A stretch of DNA of 64,000 bases, taken from the NCBI GenBank assembly GCA_045598105.1, contig JAZLLK010000049.1, positions 1-64,000 on the forward strand, read 5' to 3'. Of the stretch, positions 1 to 8,917 are shown piece after piece. This DNA is from UBA1205 sp045598105 (GTDB lineage Bacteria; Bacteroidota; Bacteroidia; Bacteroidales; WCHB1-69). The position numbers and the translations under genes are program-made. Each line of letters opens with the position of its first letter. The stretch's first letter is position 1. Under the pieces are notes generated by a model that saw only the letters and a program-made list of their open reading frames with translations, was not told the DNA's origin and did no database searches.

Positions 1-1470
1 TGTAACACCACAATAGAAGAACGCTTTAGGGCAGACCTGCAGCAGTTAGTATCCACCGATGCACCTGTGGACATGCCACCCTTAATGGATGTAAATACTT
101 TACAGGCAACGGGAACACCTAACGACATCTTCTACTACCACACCAACCACCTCGGTAGCACCGCCTTCGTAACGGATAATAACGCCACTGTGACCCAAGG
201 CTTCCTCTACGCACCCTTCGGTGAAATAACCACCGAGTACAATGTCGGCTTTGCCAACGGCATAATGCCCAAATACGCCTTCACCGCCAAGGAACTGGAC
301 GAAGAAACGGGAATGTATTATTACGAAGCCCGCTACTACAACCCGCCGGTGTTTGTGAGCCGGGATCCGTTGTTTGAGAAGTACTTTTGGATGAGCCCGT
401 ACGCGTATTGTGCGAACAATCCGATGAAGTATGTGGACCCGAGTGGAGAGGAAGTGGAATATAATTCAATGTACGATCGGTTTGTGGTCTTTTCCGAAAG
501 AGTTTTTAATTCAAGTTTTAGAAAAATGTTTTCAATTCTAAAAAAGTCGGAAGAAACATATGTGTTTAGGAATAACAATGAACATAATAATAGTTTTACA
601 ACAGATGGAAATAAATTGTATATCAATTATTCTATAAATGATAACGGAGAGTCTAAAAAAGATGGTCAAACTATTTTTACTTATTTACGGCATGAGACGA
701 CGCATGGGGTTCAGTTTGAATATGGAGAATTAGGGTTTATGTACAATAAACAGGATAACTATTGGATGCCTATCAACTATGATATTATGGATGAGTATGA
801 AGCCAATAATAATCAAAATTATGGATTTAGATGGAATACAATTGACAAGTCTACACGTGATATTTGGACAAGAAAAAGTACAACTACAGAAAATAAATTT
901 GATGCCTTAAAAAAGGCATATCCTCTTCTTCCGTTAGGACCTTTGGAGAATACAAATACGAAAAAATGTAAAGACACTAAGTGTTATGCTCTCCCGCATA
1001 GACAAAGACTTTCATATGGGCAAAGTTATAATATAGAAGCAGTAGATTTGGTAAAATATCCATTATTTGAATGGTTTCCTCTTGATATTTGCAAAAATGA
1101 CACCATTTTTGCATTAAAAATATTTTCCAACAAAGATTCTGTTGTATATTGTGATACAAATATTTACCTTTGTAATAAATGGTGGATACAAATATCTAGT
1201 AGAGAATATCCTATTATTATTCGCCGCTATAAAAAGGTTCGTTCTTCTTTGGAATATACTCTTTTAGAAGGAACCTTATTTATTGCAGATCGTGAAGTGA
1301 AATGCAAACAAATGCGAGTATATAATAATGATTTTAAATTATGTGAACGATATTTTAGAATCGGTTCTATAGCTTATGCGAGTGGTAAAATATCATATCC
1401 TAAAAAAAAGATAAAAAAAAGAATATTGAAAGCATCTGGTAAGTTTTTGAATCAAAATTATATATTCTAA
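1..1470 (+). CDS. RHS repeat-associated core protein, C-terminal part with metallopeptidase-like tip (partial)
   Basis: The reading frame is open at the left window edge, so the N-terminus lies outside. Visible RHS core signatures are HTNHLGSTAFV, the YAPFGE segment, FTAKELDEETGMYYYEARYY and the end-of-core motif NNPMKYVDPSGE, which closes near base 450. RHS proteins are large secreted or surface shells whose variable C-terminal tip is often a toxin. Here the roughly 340-residue tip contains HETTH at 691-705 (the HExxH zinc-peptidase pattern) and a downstream DEYEA at 790-804 that could supply a third ligand. The last 200 residues resemble nothing I recognise and end in a Lys-rich stretch. 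Base composition drops sharply after the core, as is usual for exchanged tips. The RHS assignment is firm; peptidase and toxin activity are inferred. Confidence 0.85.
   Translation, partial: CNTTIEERFRADLQQLVSTDAPVDMPPLMDVNTLQATGTPNDIFYYHTNHLGSTAFVTDNNATVTQGFLYAPFGEITTEYNVGFANGIMPKYAFTAKELDEETGMYYYEARYYNPPVFVSRDPLFEKYFWMSPYAYCANNPMKYVDPSGEEVEYNSMYDRFVVFSERVFNSSFRKMFSILKKSEETYVFRNNNEHNNSFTTDGNKLYINYSINDNGESKKDGQTIFTYLRHETTHGVQFEYGELGFMYNKQDNYWMPINYDIMDEYEANNNQNYGFRWNTIDKSTRDIWTRKSTTTENKFDALKKAYPLLPLGPLENTNTKKCKDTKCYALPHRQRLSYGQSYNIEAVDLVKYPLFEWFPLDICKNDTIFALKIFSNKDSVVYCDTNIYLCNKWWIQISSREYPIIIRRYKKVRSSLEYTLLEGTLFIADREVKCKQMRVYNNDFKLCERYFRIGSIAYASGKISYPKKKIKKRILKASGKFLNQNYIF
19..128 (+). repeat. 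Direct repeat copy A of an RHS core segment (partner 1871-1980)
   Basis: This 110-base segment matches 1871-1980 without gaps and differs at six positions by my count. It encodes the stretch from ERFRADLQQL to TGTPND that precedes the HLGS motif of the RHS core. The pair is about 1.85 kb apart in direct orientation, so it could support recombination that swaps or deletes RHS tips. Confidence 0.85.
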
Positions 1471-1693
1471 AAAATTAAAGTAATTATTTTTGTAATATGA
1501 ATTTAATCAGTAATTTATCGCTTGTTTGCCGAATTTAAGTCACAAATGTAACTTTTTGGTTAAACTATAATATACCCCAAAATCCAGACCAATAGAATAA
1601 AGGAAAAAATACTTTTGCTTTGATAAAATAACCATGAATAAAAAAACATCATATTACTCTTTGCCATAACAAAAAAAATACTACCTTTATAAA

Positions 1694-2232
1694 ATGAAAA
1701 TGAGGACAAATATTTACACGGTTTTGAGTCCAAACGAAGCAAAATTTTGCGTCGCTACAATAATAAATAACAATGGTATTGAAATTATAACCATCCATAT
1801 AGGTGAAAACAGTGTAGATATATGCTTAAATAATATAAATTGTGTACAATTATGTAATGAACAAGCAGCAGAACGCTTTAGGGCAGACCTGCAGCAGTTA
1901 GTCTCCACCAATGCACCTGTGGACATGCCACCTTTAATGGATGTAAATACTTTATAGGTAACGGGAACCCCTAACGACATATATATTATTATCACACCAA
2001 CCACTTGGGCTCAACCGCATTCGTATCCGTCCAAAACCGCACCGTGACCCAAGGCTTCCTCTATGCTCCCCATGGAGAGATTACCACGGAGTACAATGTT
2101 AATTTTGGTAACAATATAATCCCCAAGCACTCATATACTGCCAAGGAATTAGATGAAGAAACGGGCATGTATTATTTTGAAGCAAGATACTACGCCCCGC
2201 CGGTGTTTACCTATACAATGGCGAACCTGTAG
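1694..2232 (+). pseudogene. Degenerate second RHS core module (orphan tip carrier)
   Basis: A 60-residue lead beginning MKMRTNIYTVL is followed by RFRADLQQLVS and the same RHS core seen at the left edge. The reading frame is broken twice. A CAG codon of the other copy is TAG here (about 1956), and two extra bases in an AT-rich run near 1978-1990 shift the frame before HLGSTAF. The core then continues to YYFEARYYAPPVF and stops without the NNP...DPSGE end motif or any tip domain. This looks like an abandoned orphan RHS module next to the intact gene. Expression as a useful protein is unlikely. Confidence 0.8.
1871..1980 (+). repeat. Direct repeat copy B of an RHS core segment (partner 19-128)
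   Basis: Second copy of the 110-base RHS segment. One of its differences from copy A creates the TAG stop that inactivates the downstream module. Confidence 0.85.
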
Positions 2233-2460
2233 CATGCGTGAATAAATGCCTGTTGAAGGTGTATATAATGCCGATATGAGCATATAATATGCGTGTTGTT
2301 AAAAAAAACGAATATCCGCAATACCATATGAAAAAAATAGTGTACTTTTGCATTTTTATAAGTAAGCATAAGTATAATTTTCGGCTTATGCCTGTAGGTG
2401 TATGTGGCGTTTTAGTACATGTGTGGCATAAGCAATAGTATAATAATACATTTATAAGGT

Positions 2461-3369
2461 ATGAAACAATATTTTACAGCCATGCTTATTATCTGTATGG
2501 CTTATATGGTAAGTGCTCAAAGCATGCACACGTATATGTATGTGCAGCGTGACACGCAAAATATGTATATGGATGTGTATATGCCTCAAGGGACGCCTAA
2601 GGCCTGCGTGGTGTATGCTTTTGGCGGAGGTTTTATGACGGGTAACCGTAACGGAAAGTTTGAAGTTGCTTACATGCAGGCATTGCAGCAACATGGATAT
2701 ATGGTGGTTGCTTTTGATTATCGCTTGGGGCTTAAGGGTAAGCAGGTGAATTCATTAAGTATTAAGCCTGTGGAGCAGGCTATCCATATGGCCGTGGAGG
2801 ACTTGTATGCAGTCATAAATTATCTTATCATCCATAAGGATGAGTGGCAACTGGATACATCGGCCATAGTGTTGGCAGGTTCCTCGGCAGGAGCTATTAC
2901 GGTGCTACAGGCCGATTATATGCTAAGTAGAAATATGTCTATATCGCAGGTGTTGCCCGGAGATTTCCGCTTTGCAGGCGTTATTTCTTTTGCAGGGGCC
3001 ATATTTTCTCGTGAGGGCCGAGTGAACTATATGCAAGAGCCCGCACCGGTGTTCTTTTTGCATGGAATGAACGATAAACTGGTGAATTATAAAAAAATAC
3101 AATTGTTTAATATAGGGCTTTTCGGCACCAATAGTCTGGTAAAAAGGTTTAAAAAATTTAACTATACCTATCAGGTATATCGTTATGAAGGTTACGGGCA
3201 CGAAATAGCCGCTGCCTGTATGGTAGAGTTGCAGTCGGTAACCAATTTTATTGATAATATAGTACTTAAGCATACTTCTAAACAAACTGATGCCGTTATA
3301 AATTGTCCTTCCATTCCGCATTGGAACAACATAAGGCCTTCGGCCTTGCATAAAAGTGTGGAAAAGTAG
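2461..3369 (+). CDS. Secreted alpha/beta-hydrolase (esterase/lipase-like)
   Basis: Protein of 302 residues with a signal peptide ending at about VSAQ (residue 20), so it is probably periplasmic or secreted. The fold signature is clear. FGGGF at 54-58 is the oxyanion-hole segment, corresponding to HGGG of the hormone-sensitive-lipase-like esterases. GSSAG at 140-144 carries the nucleophile Ser142. Asp205 in GMNDK and His247 in GYGHE complete a triad. It stands alone between the RHS debris and the glycosyltransferase at 3573. Substrate cannot be predicted. The ATG is preceded by no Shine-Dalgarno sequence, as usual for the phylum. Confidence 0.85.
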   Translation: MKQYFTAMLIICMAYMVSAQSMHTYMYVQRDTQNMYMDVYMPQGTPKACVVYAFGGGFMTGNRNGKFEVAYMQALQQHGYMVVAFDYRLGLKGKQVNSLSIKPVEQAIHMAVEDLYAVINYLIIHKDEWQLDTSAIVLAGSSAGAITVLQADYMLSRNMSISQVLPGDFRFAGVISFAGAIFSREGRVNYMQEPAPVFFLHGMNDKLVNYKKIQLFNIGLFGTNSLVKRFKKFNYTYQVYRYEGYGHEIAAACMVELQSVTNFIDNIVLKHTSKQTDAVINCPSIPHWNNIRPSALHKSVEK

Positions 3370-3572
3370 GTGCATGGTGAGGCGTTAAAAAACAAATGAT
3401 GAAATGGATTGTCGGGAGTGAACATTGTTTACGGACATTATTTATACATGTTATTGTAATTAGCCATTTAAGTGTTTATGATTTGTATAGGTGTGTCCCA
3501 TAACAAACTTATTTAATCTAAAAAAATGGTATAATCTTTGTTATTTATAATATGAATGTTTGTATTTTATAA

Positions 3573-4796
3573 ATGAAAATAAAACGTATAGCAGTAATAT
3601 TACCAAGTAATAATCCGCGTTGGAGTGTTGCAAAATACGGCACGCTCCTTAACGAATATCTTAATAGAAATGGTTACAATTCAGAGTTGTGTGTAGCCGT
3701 TAATAGCATGCCTGCTCAGCCATATGTGTTTGTATTTGGTGATACACGTTCTAATGCTTATCACAATAAAATGTGGCAGAAAAATGGCGGAGATGGTTGC
3801 TATTCGGTTACGGCTACAAAGCGGTTACTAAAGCGATTAAGGGAACGCAAAGTGGACACTATTTTTATTGTTCTTTTGCATCATGCTTTTGTTAATCATA
3901 AAATGCTGTTTGACTACATTAAACAGGAAGGCATTCAACTTGTATATGTTATCATGGATGAAACGGTATATACGGGTAAATGCCGGTTTAAACATGAGTG
4001 CATAGGTTATTTGCAGGAATGTGTTAACTGCCCTAAAGAAGACGAATATCCGGTGGCTTCTATTCCAGGTTCGGGTTCACGACAATATCAAATGAAAAAG
4101 CAGTGCTATCAGGGATTGAATAATGTATTGTTTGTAGGGTGTCAGTCCGTACTTGATGAGGCCGTGAAGTCACCATTGATGAAGGGTTTTAAAATGATAG
4201 TGGGTGACCATGGTGTAAATATGGATATATACCAACCGCGAAATACTGCCCGTTTGCGTAAGGAATTGAATATTGCAGAAGATAAAATTGTGATATTGAG
4301 TAATGTAGTGTATGATGGTATGGTGCATATACGCAAAGGTGCCCCCTATTTCCTTGAGGCTGCGCGGCACTTTGAGAATGATGACCGCTTTGTGTTTATT
4401 CATTTGGCTCATGATGCGGAATATCCTAATTTGCCTAAGAATATTATTACCCGTCCATTTATTAATGATCAGGTTCTTATGTCGGAATACTATTCACTGG
4501 CCGATTTATTTGTGTTTCCGAGTATCGCTGATGTATCAGCATTTACCTGTTCTGAAACCATGAGTTGTGGTACGCCTATTCTTTGTTTTGATATTTATGG
4601 CAACCGCTATGAAGGGCCTGAAGATATTGTTACTTGCGTAGAGCCTAAAAATGTGAATAAGTTGGTGGAAGTGATAGCCGGAACAACGCGGAAAACGCAG
4701 CAACGTATAGATTACATTCGTGCTTATGCTGAAAAAAGGTTCAATCAGGAACGCATATTTGACAAAATTATGACAGAGGTGAGAAAAATAAGGTAA
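3573..4796 (+). CDS. Glycosyltransferase, GT4-like (WcaC-type cysteine cluster)
   Basis: Protein of 407 residues, probably cytosolic. The C-terminal half has the GT-B retaining pattern: IRKGAPYFLEAA, a FINDQVLMSEYYSLADLFVFPS segment, then FTCSETMSCGTPIL, the usual nucleotide-sugar binding and E-x7-E region. The middle carries a cysteine cluster (YTGKCRF, HECIGYLQEC, VNCP) found in a GT4 subgroup of exopolysaccharide enzymes such as WcaC. There are no polysaccharide genes around it. It sits 9 bases before the adenylation/carrier/thioesterase gene and probably starts an operon with it. A plausible role, by inference only, is glycosylation of the product made next door. Donor and acceptor are unknown. 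Confidence 0.8.
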   Translation: MKIKRIAVILPSNNPRWSVAKYGTLLNEYLNRNGYNSELCVAVNSMPAQPYVFVFGDTRSNAYHNKMWQKNGGDGCYSVTATKRLLKRLRERKVDTIFIVLLHHAFVNHKMLFDYIKQEGIQLVYVIMDETVYTGKCRFKHECIGYLQECVNCPKEDEYPVASIPGSGSRQYQMKKQCYQGLNNVLFVGCQSVLDEAVKSPLMKGFKMIVGDHGVNMDIYQPRNTARLRKELNIAEDKIVILSNVVYDGMVHIRKGAPYFLEAARHFENDDRFVFIHLAHDAEYPNLPKNIITRPFINDQVLMSEYYSLADLFVFPSIADVSAFTCSETMSCGTPILCFDIYGNRYEGPEDIVTCVEPKNVNKLVEVIAGTTRKTQQRIDYIRAYAEKRFNQERIFDKIMTEVRKIR

Positions 4797-4805
4797 ATAG
4801 GATAT

Positions 4806-7136
4806 ATGGAGTCTTTATTTGTTAAGGAATTACTGCATACCGCATATCAATACGAGAATAAATCAGCCATTGTAGACAATAATGGTAAACGAGGCACCAC
4901 GTATGGAGAAATGCTTGCATTGGCCGGCAAAGTATCTTTTTTTATAAAGCAGAAAAAAATTCCGGTGCATTCGTTTGTGTGTATTCAAATGTTTGATAGT
5001 ATGGAGTTTATGGCGGTTGAATTTGGCGTGTGGCTTGCACAATGTGTAGCAGTTCCTATTGGCATGAATTCACCACGAAAGCGTGTTGAAACAATTATGC
5101 AACATTGTAACAGTCCTATACTTATTGATGAAACAATTATACGTGTTATTAATGATATGAACAATGTGTGTGTACAGGAATATGTTGTACCTCAGTCATG
5201 TGATAACGCATTGCTTATATATACTTCCGGCAGTACGGGCATTCCTAAGGGAATTTTGCATACATTTGAGTCTTTTGATGTAAATTATCCTCATTTTGGA
5301 GGAATAGCCTGCCCTTCACCGGAGCAGGTATTCGGTAACGCAGCACCTTTTTATTTCATTGCTATAGTTTTCATGTATGACATGCTGAGAGCAGGTGCTA
5401 CTGTTCATATTTATGCTGATAATGTAAAAAGTGATGTTGATATGTTACAACAGTATATATTGGCACACGATATCACTGTGTCTTATATCAGCCCTGCTGT
5501 TTTATTACGTTTCCGTAATGTATCACCACAATTGAAAGCCGTAGTTACGGCAGGAGAAAAGCTTACTACTCAATGTTCACGGGACGGCTATGTGCTGTAT
5601 AATCTTTACGGATTATCAGAAACAGCCGGTACTGTAACAACTTGTGCCATTGGAAGTGAATCGGTAAAAAATGTTCCATTAGGCAAGTGTAATCCGGGAG
5701 TAGAGTATCGTATTGTGGATGAAAATGGAAGTGATGTTGCATTAGGTAAAGAAGGTGAACTTTATCTCCGCGGTTCGTTTTGCAAAGAATATTATAAGGA
5801 TGTCAAACTTACTAAAACATTGTACCATAATGGTTGGTTGTCTACCGGTGACATAGTAGAACAAGGGGATGACGGACTTCTTTATTATAAAAATCGTAAA
5901 GATTGGATGGTAAAAGTAAACGGTCAACGGGTAGAACCCGGAGAAGTTGAAGCGGCAATTTGCAAAATGAATGGTGTACATAATGTTATTGTTAAAGGAT
6001 TTGATAATGGTAAAGGTAGCCAATATTTGTGCGCTTTTTATATAGCGGACCACGATATAGACACAAAAATATTCTATGCACATCTTGACAGGCTTATTCC
6101 TATATATATGCATCCGACATTGTTTGTGAGAATGGAGTCATTTCCTCTAAATGCCAATGGTAAAATTAATCGGATTGAATTAATTGCTCCAAAGATAAAC
6201 AATGCTGATATAGAACAGCCCAAAAACAATAGAGAGGCCTTTTTAATGGAAATTGCCCAAAAAGTATTGGGCTTTAACAATTTTGGTGTGTCTGACAATT
6301 TGGTTAATTTGGGCATGGATTCCATAACCGCCACTAAAATGGTAAGTATGGCTGCGCAACAACATATTTTGCTAAAAGTAAACGATTTACGATTGCACCC
6401 AACTATTAGGGAACTTGCCAAAAGTAAAATGTCACTGCTATATTGGTATCAGCCTTATCAAAAGAATAAACCTGTATTGGTGTTTTCATGCGGTATTATT
6501 GGTGCTAAGCAATTGGAACAACGAATGCAAAGCCTATATGAATATTACAACATATTGGTTGTAGAACCGTTTTTTGAGCATTATATGTACATAGCAGGAT
6601 GTGATGAAGCTTTCGAAGACATAGTAGGCCTTTATTATGATATAATGGATATCATGATAGAAGATAAATCGAAAATTATCGGATTTATTGGTTTTTCATT
6701 TGGCGGAACTATAGCTTATGCTTTGGCTCAAATGCTTTTTCAGGAAACAGGTAAAGTAAGTAGGGTGGTGTGCGGAGACTCCCCGCTATGTTTTAGTCCA
6801 TATACCAAATTGACTCCTGCTCAGGAAGTAGAGGAAATAAATAAGATAATATCTCGTAATGAGGAAGAAACGATTATGAGTGCTAAAATCATATTCAATG
6901 GTTATCAGGCTGTTTTACGGCTTATGTCTAATTGGGCTGCCACTCCTTCCTCGTCTAAAGTACTTCTGTTTCATTGTGTACATGAGGAATTTGGCAACTT
7001 GCCACGTATATATGATAAATGTGTTAAGCATTTGACTATAGTGAATGTGGAAGATGAACATACGGAATTTTGCTTGGATAGCAACCGTGTGTGGCATGAG
7101 TTTACCATTAACCATACATTGAGTTTTTTTAGCTGA
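4806..7136 (+). CDS. One-module NRPS-like enzyme: adenylation, carrier protein, thioesterase
   Basis: Protein of 776 residues. The adenylation domain (about 1-470) shows core motifs LIYTSGSTGIPKG near 137-149, YGLSETAGT near 268, WLSTGDI near 346, KVNGQRVEPGEVE near 370 and the lysine-bearing NANGKI near 449. A carrier domain follows, with LGMDS near 502-506 whose serine would take phosphopantetheine. The thioesterase has GFSFGG near 629 (Ser631 as nucleophile), a possible aspartate in CGDSP and a possible histidine in EDEHTEF. There is no condensation domain. Aligned by eye, the position of the amino-acid-binding Asp of the usual FDxS motif is Phe here (PFYFIAI), so the substrate may not be a common alpha-amino acid. 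It lies between a glycosyltransferase and a MATE exporter. Architecture is confident; the product is unknown. Confidence 0.9.
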   Translation: MESLFVKELLHTAYQYENKSAIVDNNGKRGTTYGEMLALAGKVSFFIKQKKIPVHSFVCIQMFDSMEFMAVEFGVWLAQCVAVPIGMNSPRKRVETIMQHCNSPILIDETIIRVINDMNNVCVQEYVVPQSCDNALLIYTSGSTGIPKGILHTFESFDVNYPHFGGIACPSPEQVFGNAAPFYFIAIVFMYDMLRAGATVHIYADNVKSDVDMLQQYILAHDITVSYISPAVLLRFRNVSPQLKAVVTAGEKLTTQCSRDGYVLYNLYGLSETAGTVTTCAIGSESVKNVPLGKCNPGVEYRIVDENGSDVALGKEGELYLRGSFCKEYYKDVKLTKTLYHNGWLSTGDIVEQGDDGLLYYKNRKDWMVKVNGQRVEPGEVEAAICKMNGVHNVIVKGFDNGKGSQYLCAFYIADHDIDTKIFYAHLDRLIPIYMHPTLFVRMESFPLNANGKINRIELIAPKINNADIEQPKNNREAFLMEIAQKVLGFNNFGVSDNLVNLGMDSITATKMVSMAAQQHILLKVNDLRLHPTIRELAKSKMSLLYWYQPYQKNKPVLVFSCGIIGAKQLEQRMQSLYEYYNILVVEPFFEHYMYIAGCDEAFEDIVGLYYDIMDIMIEDKSKIIGFIGFSFGGTIAYALAQMLFQETGKVSRVVCGDSPLCFSPYTKLTPAQEVEEINKIISRNEEETIMSAKIIFNGYQAVLRLMSNWAATPSSSKVLLFHCVHEEFGNLPRIYDKCVKHLTIVNVEDEHTEFCLDSNRVWHEFTINHTLSFFS

Positions 7137-7158
7137 TAAATAGCAACAGATATACGCT

Positions 7159-8916
7159 ATGAGAAATCAAAACCGAAATATGTTTCTTACCAATAGGGCA
7201 ATGAATAGTTTTCTAAAGGCATCAATACTTACCATGTGCGTGTCTTCGTTGAATACTATTGTTGATGGTATTATTGTTGGCCAATTTGTAGCACCTGAGG
7301 CTTTAGCAGCTATCGGTTTGTATGCTCCTTTTGTACAGATACAGTCAGCATTTCTAATGCTTTTTTTATTTTCAGCTACAAGTAGAATAGTATATTATAT
7401 AGGTGAGCGTGATTACAAAACAGCCGGTAGTTTTATGTCTGTTTCAGCCACGATGCTGATTATTGTTGGCATGGTATTGAGCATTTTTGCCGTTTTTTGT
7501 ACCGATTGTTATGTAAAGCAAGTGTGCTATGATGATACTGTGAAGCCATATCTTCATATCTATTTTCAAATAGTAGGAGGCGGTACTATTTTGTTCTTTT
7601 TGTCGCAAATGTTCAGCGAAACGGTAAATATTGATGGTCGTCCGTTGTTAAGTGCAGTCGTGGCAGTCATATCGGTAGTATGTAATATAGGCATGGATTA
7701 TTTATTTGTAGCCGTATTAGGTTGGGGTATTGCAGGCTCTGCTGCAGCTACTGTAATATCCTGTGCGGTAGTTATATTGCTATTGGGTTACAATTATGTG
7801 TTTACGGGAAAGTGCTCATTTAATATTCATTTGTTCCGTTATTTTTCTATGTCTGTACTCAAACAAATTTTAAAACCTGGAGCAGGCATGGCCGTTACAG
7901 CTGTGTTTAGTACTATATATATATATATATTTAATTATAGTACACAGCAATGTTGTGGTACAAAAGGATTATTTGCCCTATCTGTGGGCATGATTTTGTA
8001 TAATACATGCACAGGCATAGCTATAGGAATAGGCCGTTCAGTTGCCGGTGTAGGCGGATTTCTTAAGGGACAACACGACTGGGACGGTTTTTGTCATGTA
8101 ATAAATCGTTCATTGGTTATTACCTTTATATGTGGTGTGGGCGTTGTGTTAGGTGTGATATGCAGTGGTAATTTATTGGCAACTATATTTGGCGCTAGTA
8201 CTATGGAATTAAAGTGCTATACAAGTCAGGCACTGCGTATATTTATATGGATGATTCCGTTTTCTATGTTGATAACCCTGTTAATGTTTATTTACCAAAC
8301 GGGAATGAAAATTATCCTTATTCCCATTCCGATTGCCGTTTTGTCAGTGGTAGGGGTGATAGTATTGTTGTCATGGCCTCATATTATGTCGCCTCATACT
8401 TTTTGGTATGCATTTCCTGTTTTAGCAGTGCTTGCTTTATTTGTAATATATATAATAAGTGAGTGTGTACGAGGTGGTAATAGCATGCTTTATCCATTTA
8501 CCCATGCACCCCGACAGCATAATTCTGAAAAAGAGTCATTGTTGCAGTTATCGGTACTTACCGATAAACAGGATCTGATTCAAACACTTTACGCATTAAG
8601 AAATTTTCTTAATGAACAACATGTTAATGCTGATGTACAAAATAGAATTATGCTGTGTGTGGAAGAAACACTTCTCAATATTAATGAGTATGCCGGAATA
8701 AAAGGTAATCATCATTATTATGATGTGGTGATGCGTGTGAATGGTTACGGAACGCAGGTTGTGATTAAGGATGACGGGTATGCTTTTAATCCGTTAATTG
8801 TTAAAGAAGAAAATCGCGGACTAGGATTGAAAATTTTAATGGGTGTGTGTAAATGTGTTGATTATCAGTATATGTATGGACAAAATATGGTCTTCTTACA
8901 ATTTTCTAATGAATAA
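7159..8916 (+). CDS. MATE-family exporter fused to a RsbW-like ATPase domain
   Basis: Protein of 585 residues. Residues 1 to about 440 form a polytopic MATE transporter: MNSFLKASILTM, NTIVDGIIVGQ and VNIDGRPLLSA are typical segments. After a linker, about 460-585 is a HATPase_c domain of the anti-sigma kinase type, with N-box CVEETLLNINEYAG, G1 box IKDDGYAFNP and G2 box NRGLGLKIL. MATE proteins normally use Na+ or H+ gradients and need no ATP site, so the tail suggests phosphorylation or regulatory binding. It lies 22 bases after the adenylation enzyme and is coupled to the following HAD gene, so it probably exports or controls the product of this cluster. A (TA)8 tract at 7914-7930 lies within the reading frame. 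Confidence 0.9.
   Translation: MRNQNRNMFLTNRAMNSFLKASILTMCVSSLNTIVDGIIVGQFVAPEALAAIGLYAPFVQIQSAFLMLFLFSATSRIVYYIGERDYKTAGSFMSVSATMLIIVGMVLSIFAVFCTDCYVKQVCYDDTVKPYLHIYFQIVGGGTILFFLSQMFSETVNIDGRPLLSAVVAVISVVCNIGMDYLFVAVLGWGIAGSAAATVISCAVVILLLGYNYVFTGKCSFNIHLFRYFSMSVLKQILKPGAGMAVTAVFSTIYIYIFNYSTQQCCGTKGLFALSVGMILYNTCTGIAIGIGRSVAGVGGFLKGQHDWDGFCHVINRSLVITFICGVGVVLGVICSGNLLATIFGASTMELKCYTSQALRIFIWMIPFSMLITLLMFIYQTGMKIILIPIPIAVLSVVGVIVLLSWPHIMSPHTFWYAFPVLAVLALFVIYIISECVRGGNSMLYPFTHAPRQHNSEKESLLQLSVLTDKQDLIQTLYALRNFLNEQHVNADVQNRIMLCVEETLLNINEYAGIKGNHHYYDVVMRVNGYGTQVVIKDDGYAFNPLIVKEENRGLGLKILMGVCKCVDYQYMYGQNMVFLQFSNE
7914..7930 (+). repeat. TA dinucleotide tract inside the MATE gene
   Basis: Seventeen bases of alternating T and A encode Tyr-Ile repeats in a membrane segment. 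Gain or loss of one unit would shift the frame, so it could act as a switch, but low-complexity sequence is common in this A+T-rich gene. Confidence 0.6.
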
Positions 8917-8917
8917 A

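Noticed and set aside
1471..1693. Immunity gene for the RHS tip
   Set aside because: No open frame of credible size or start context exists in this gap.
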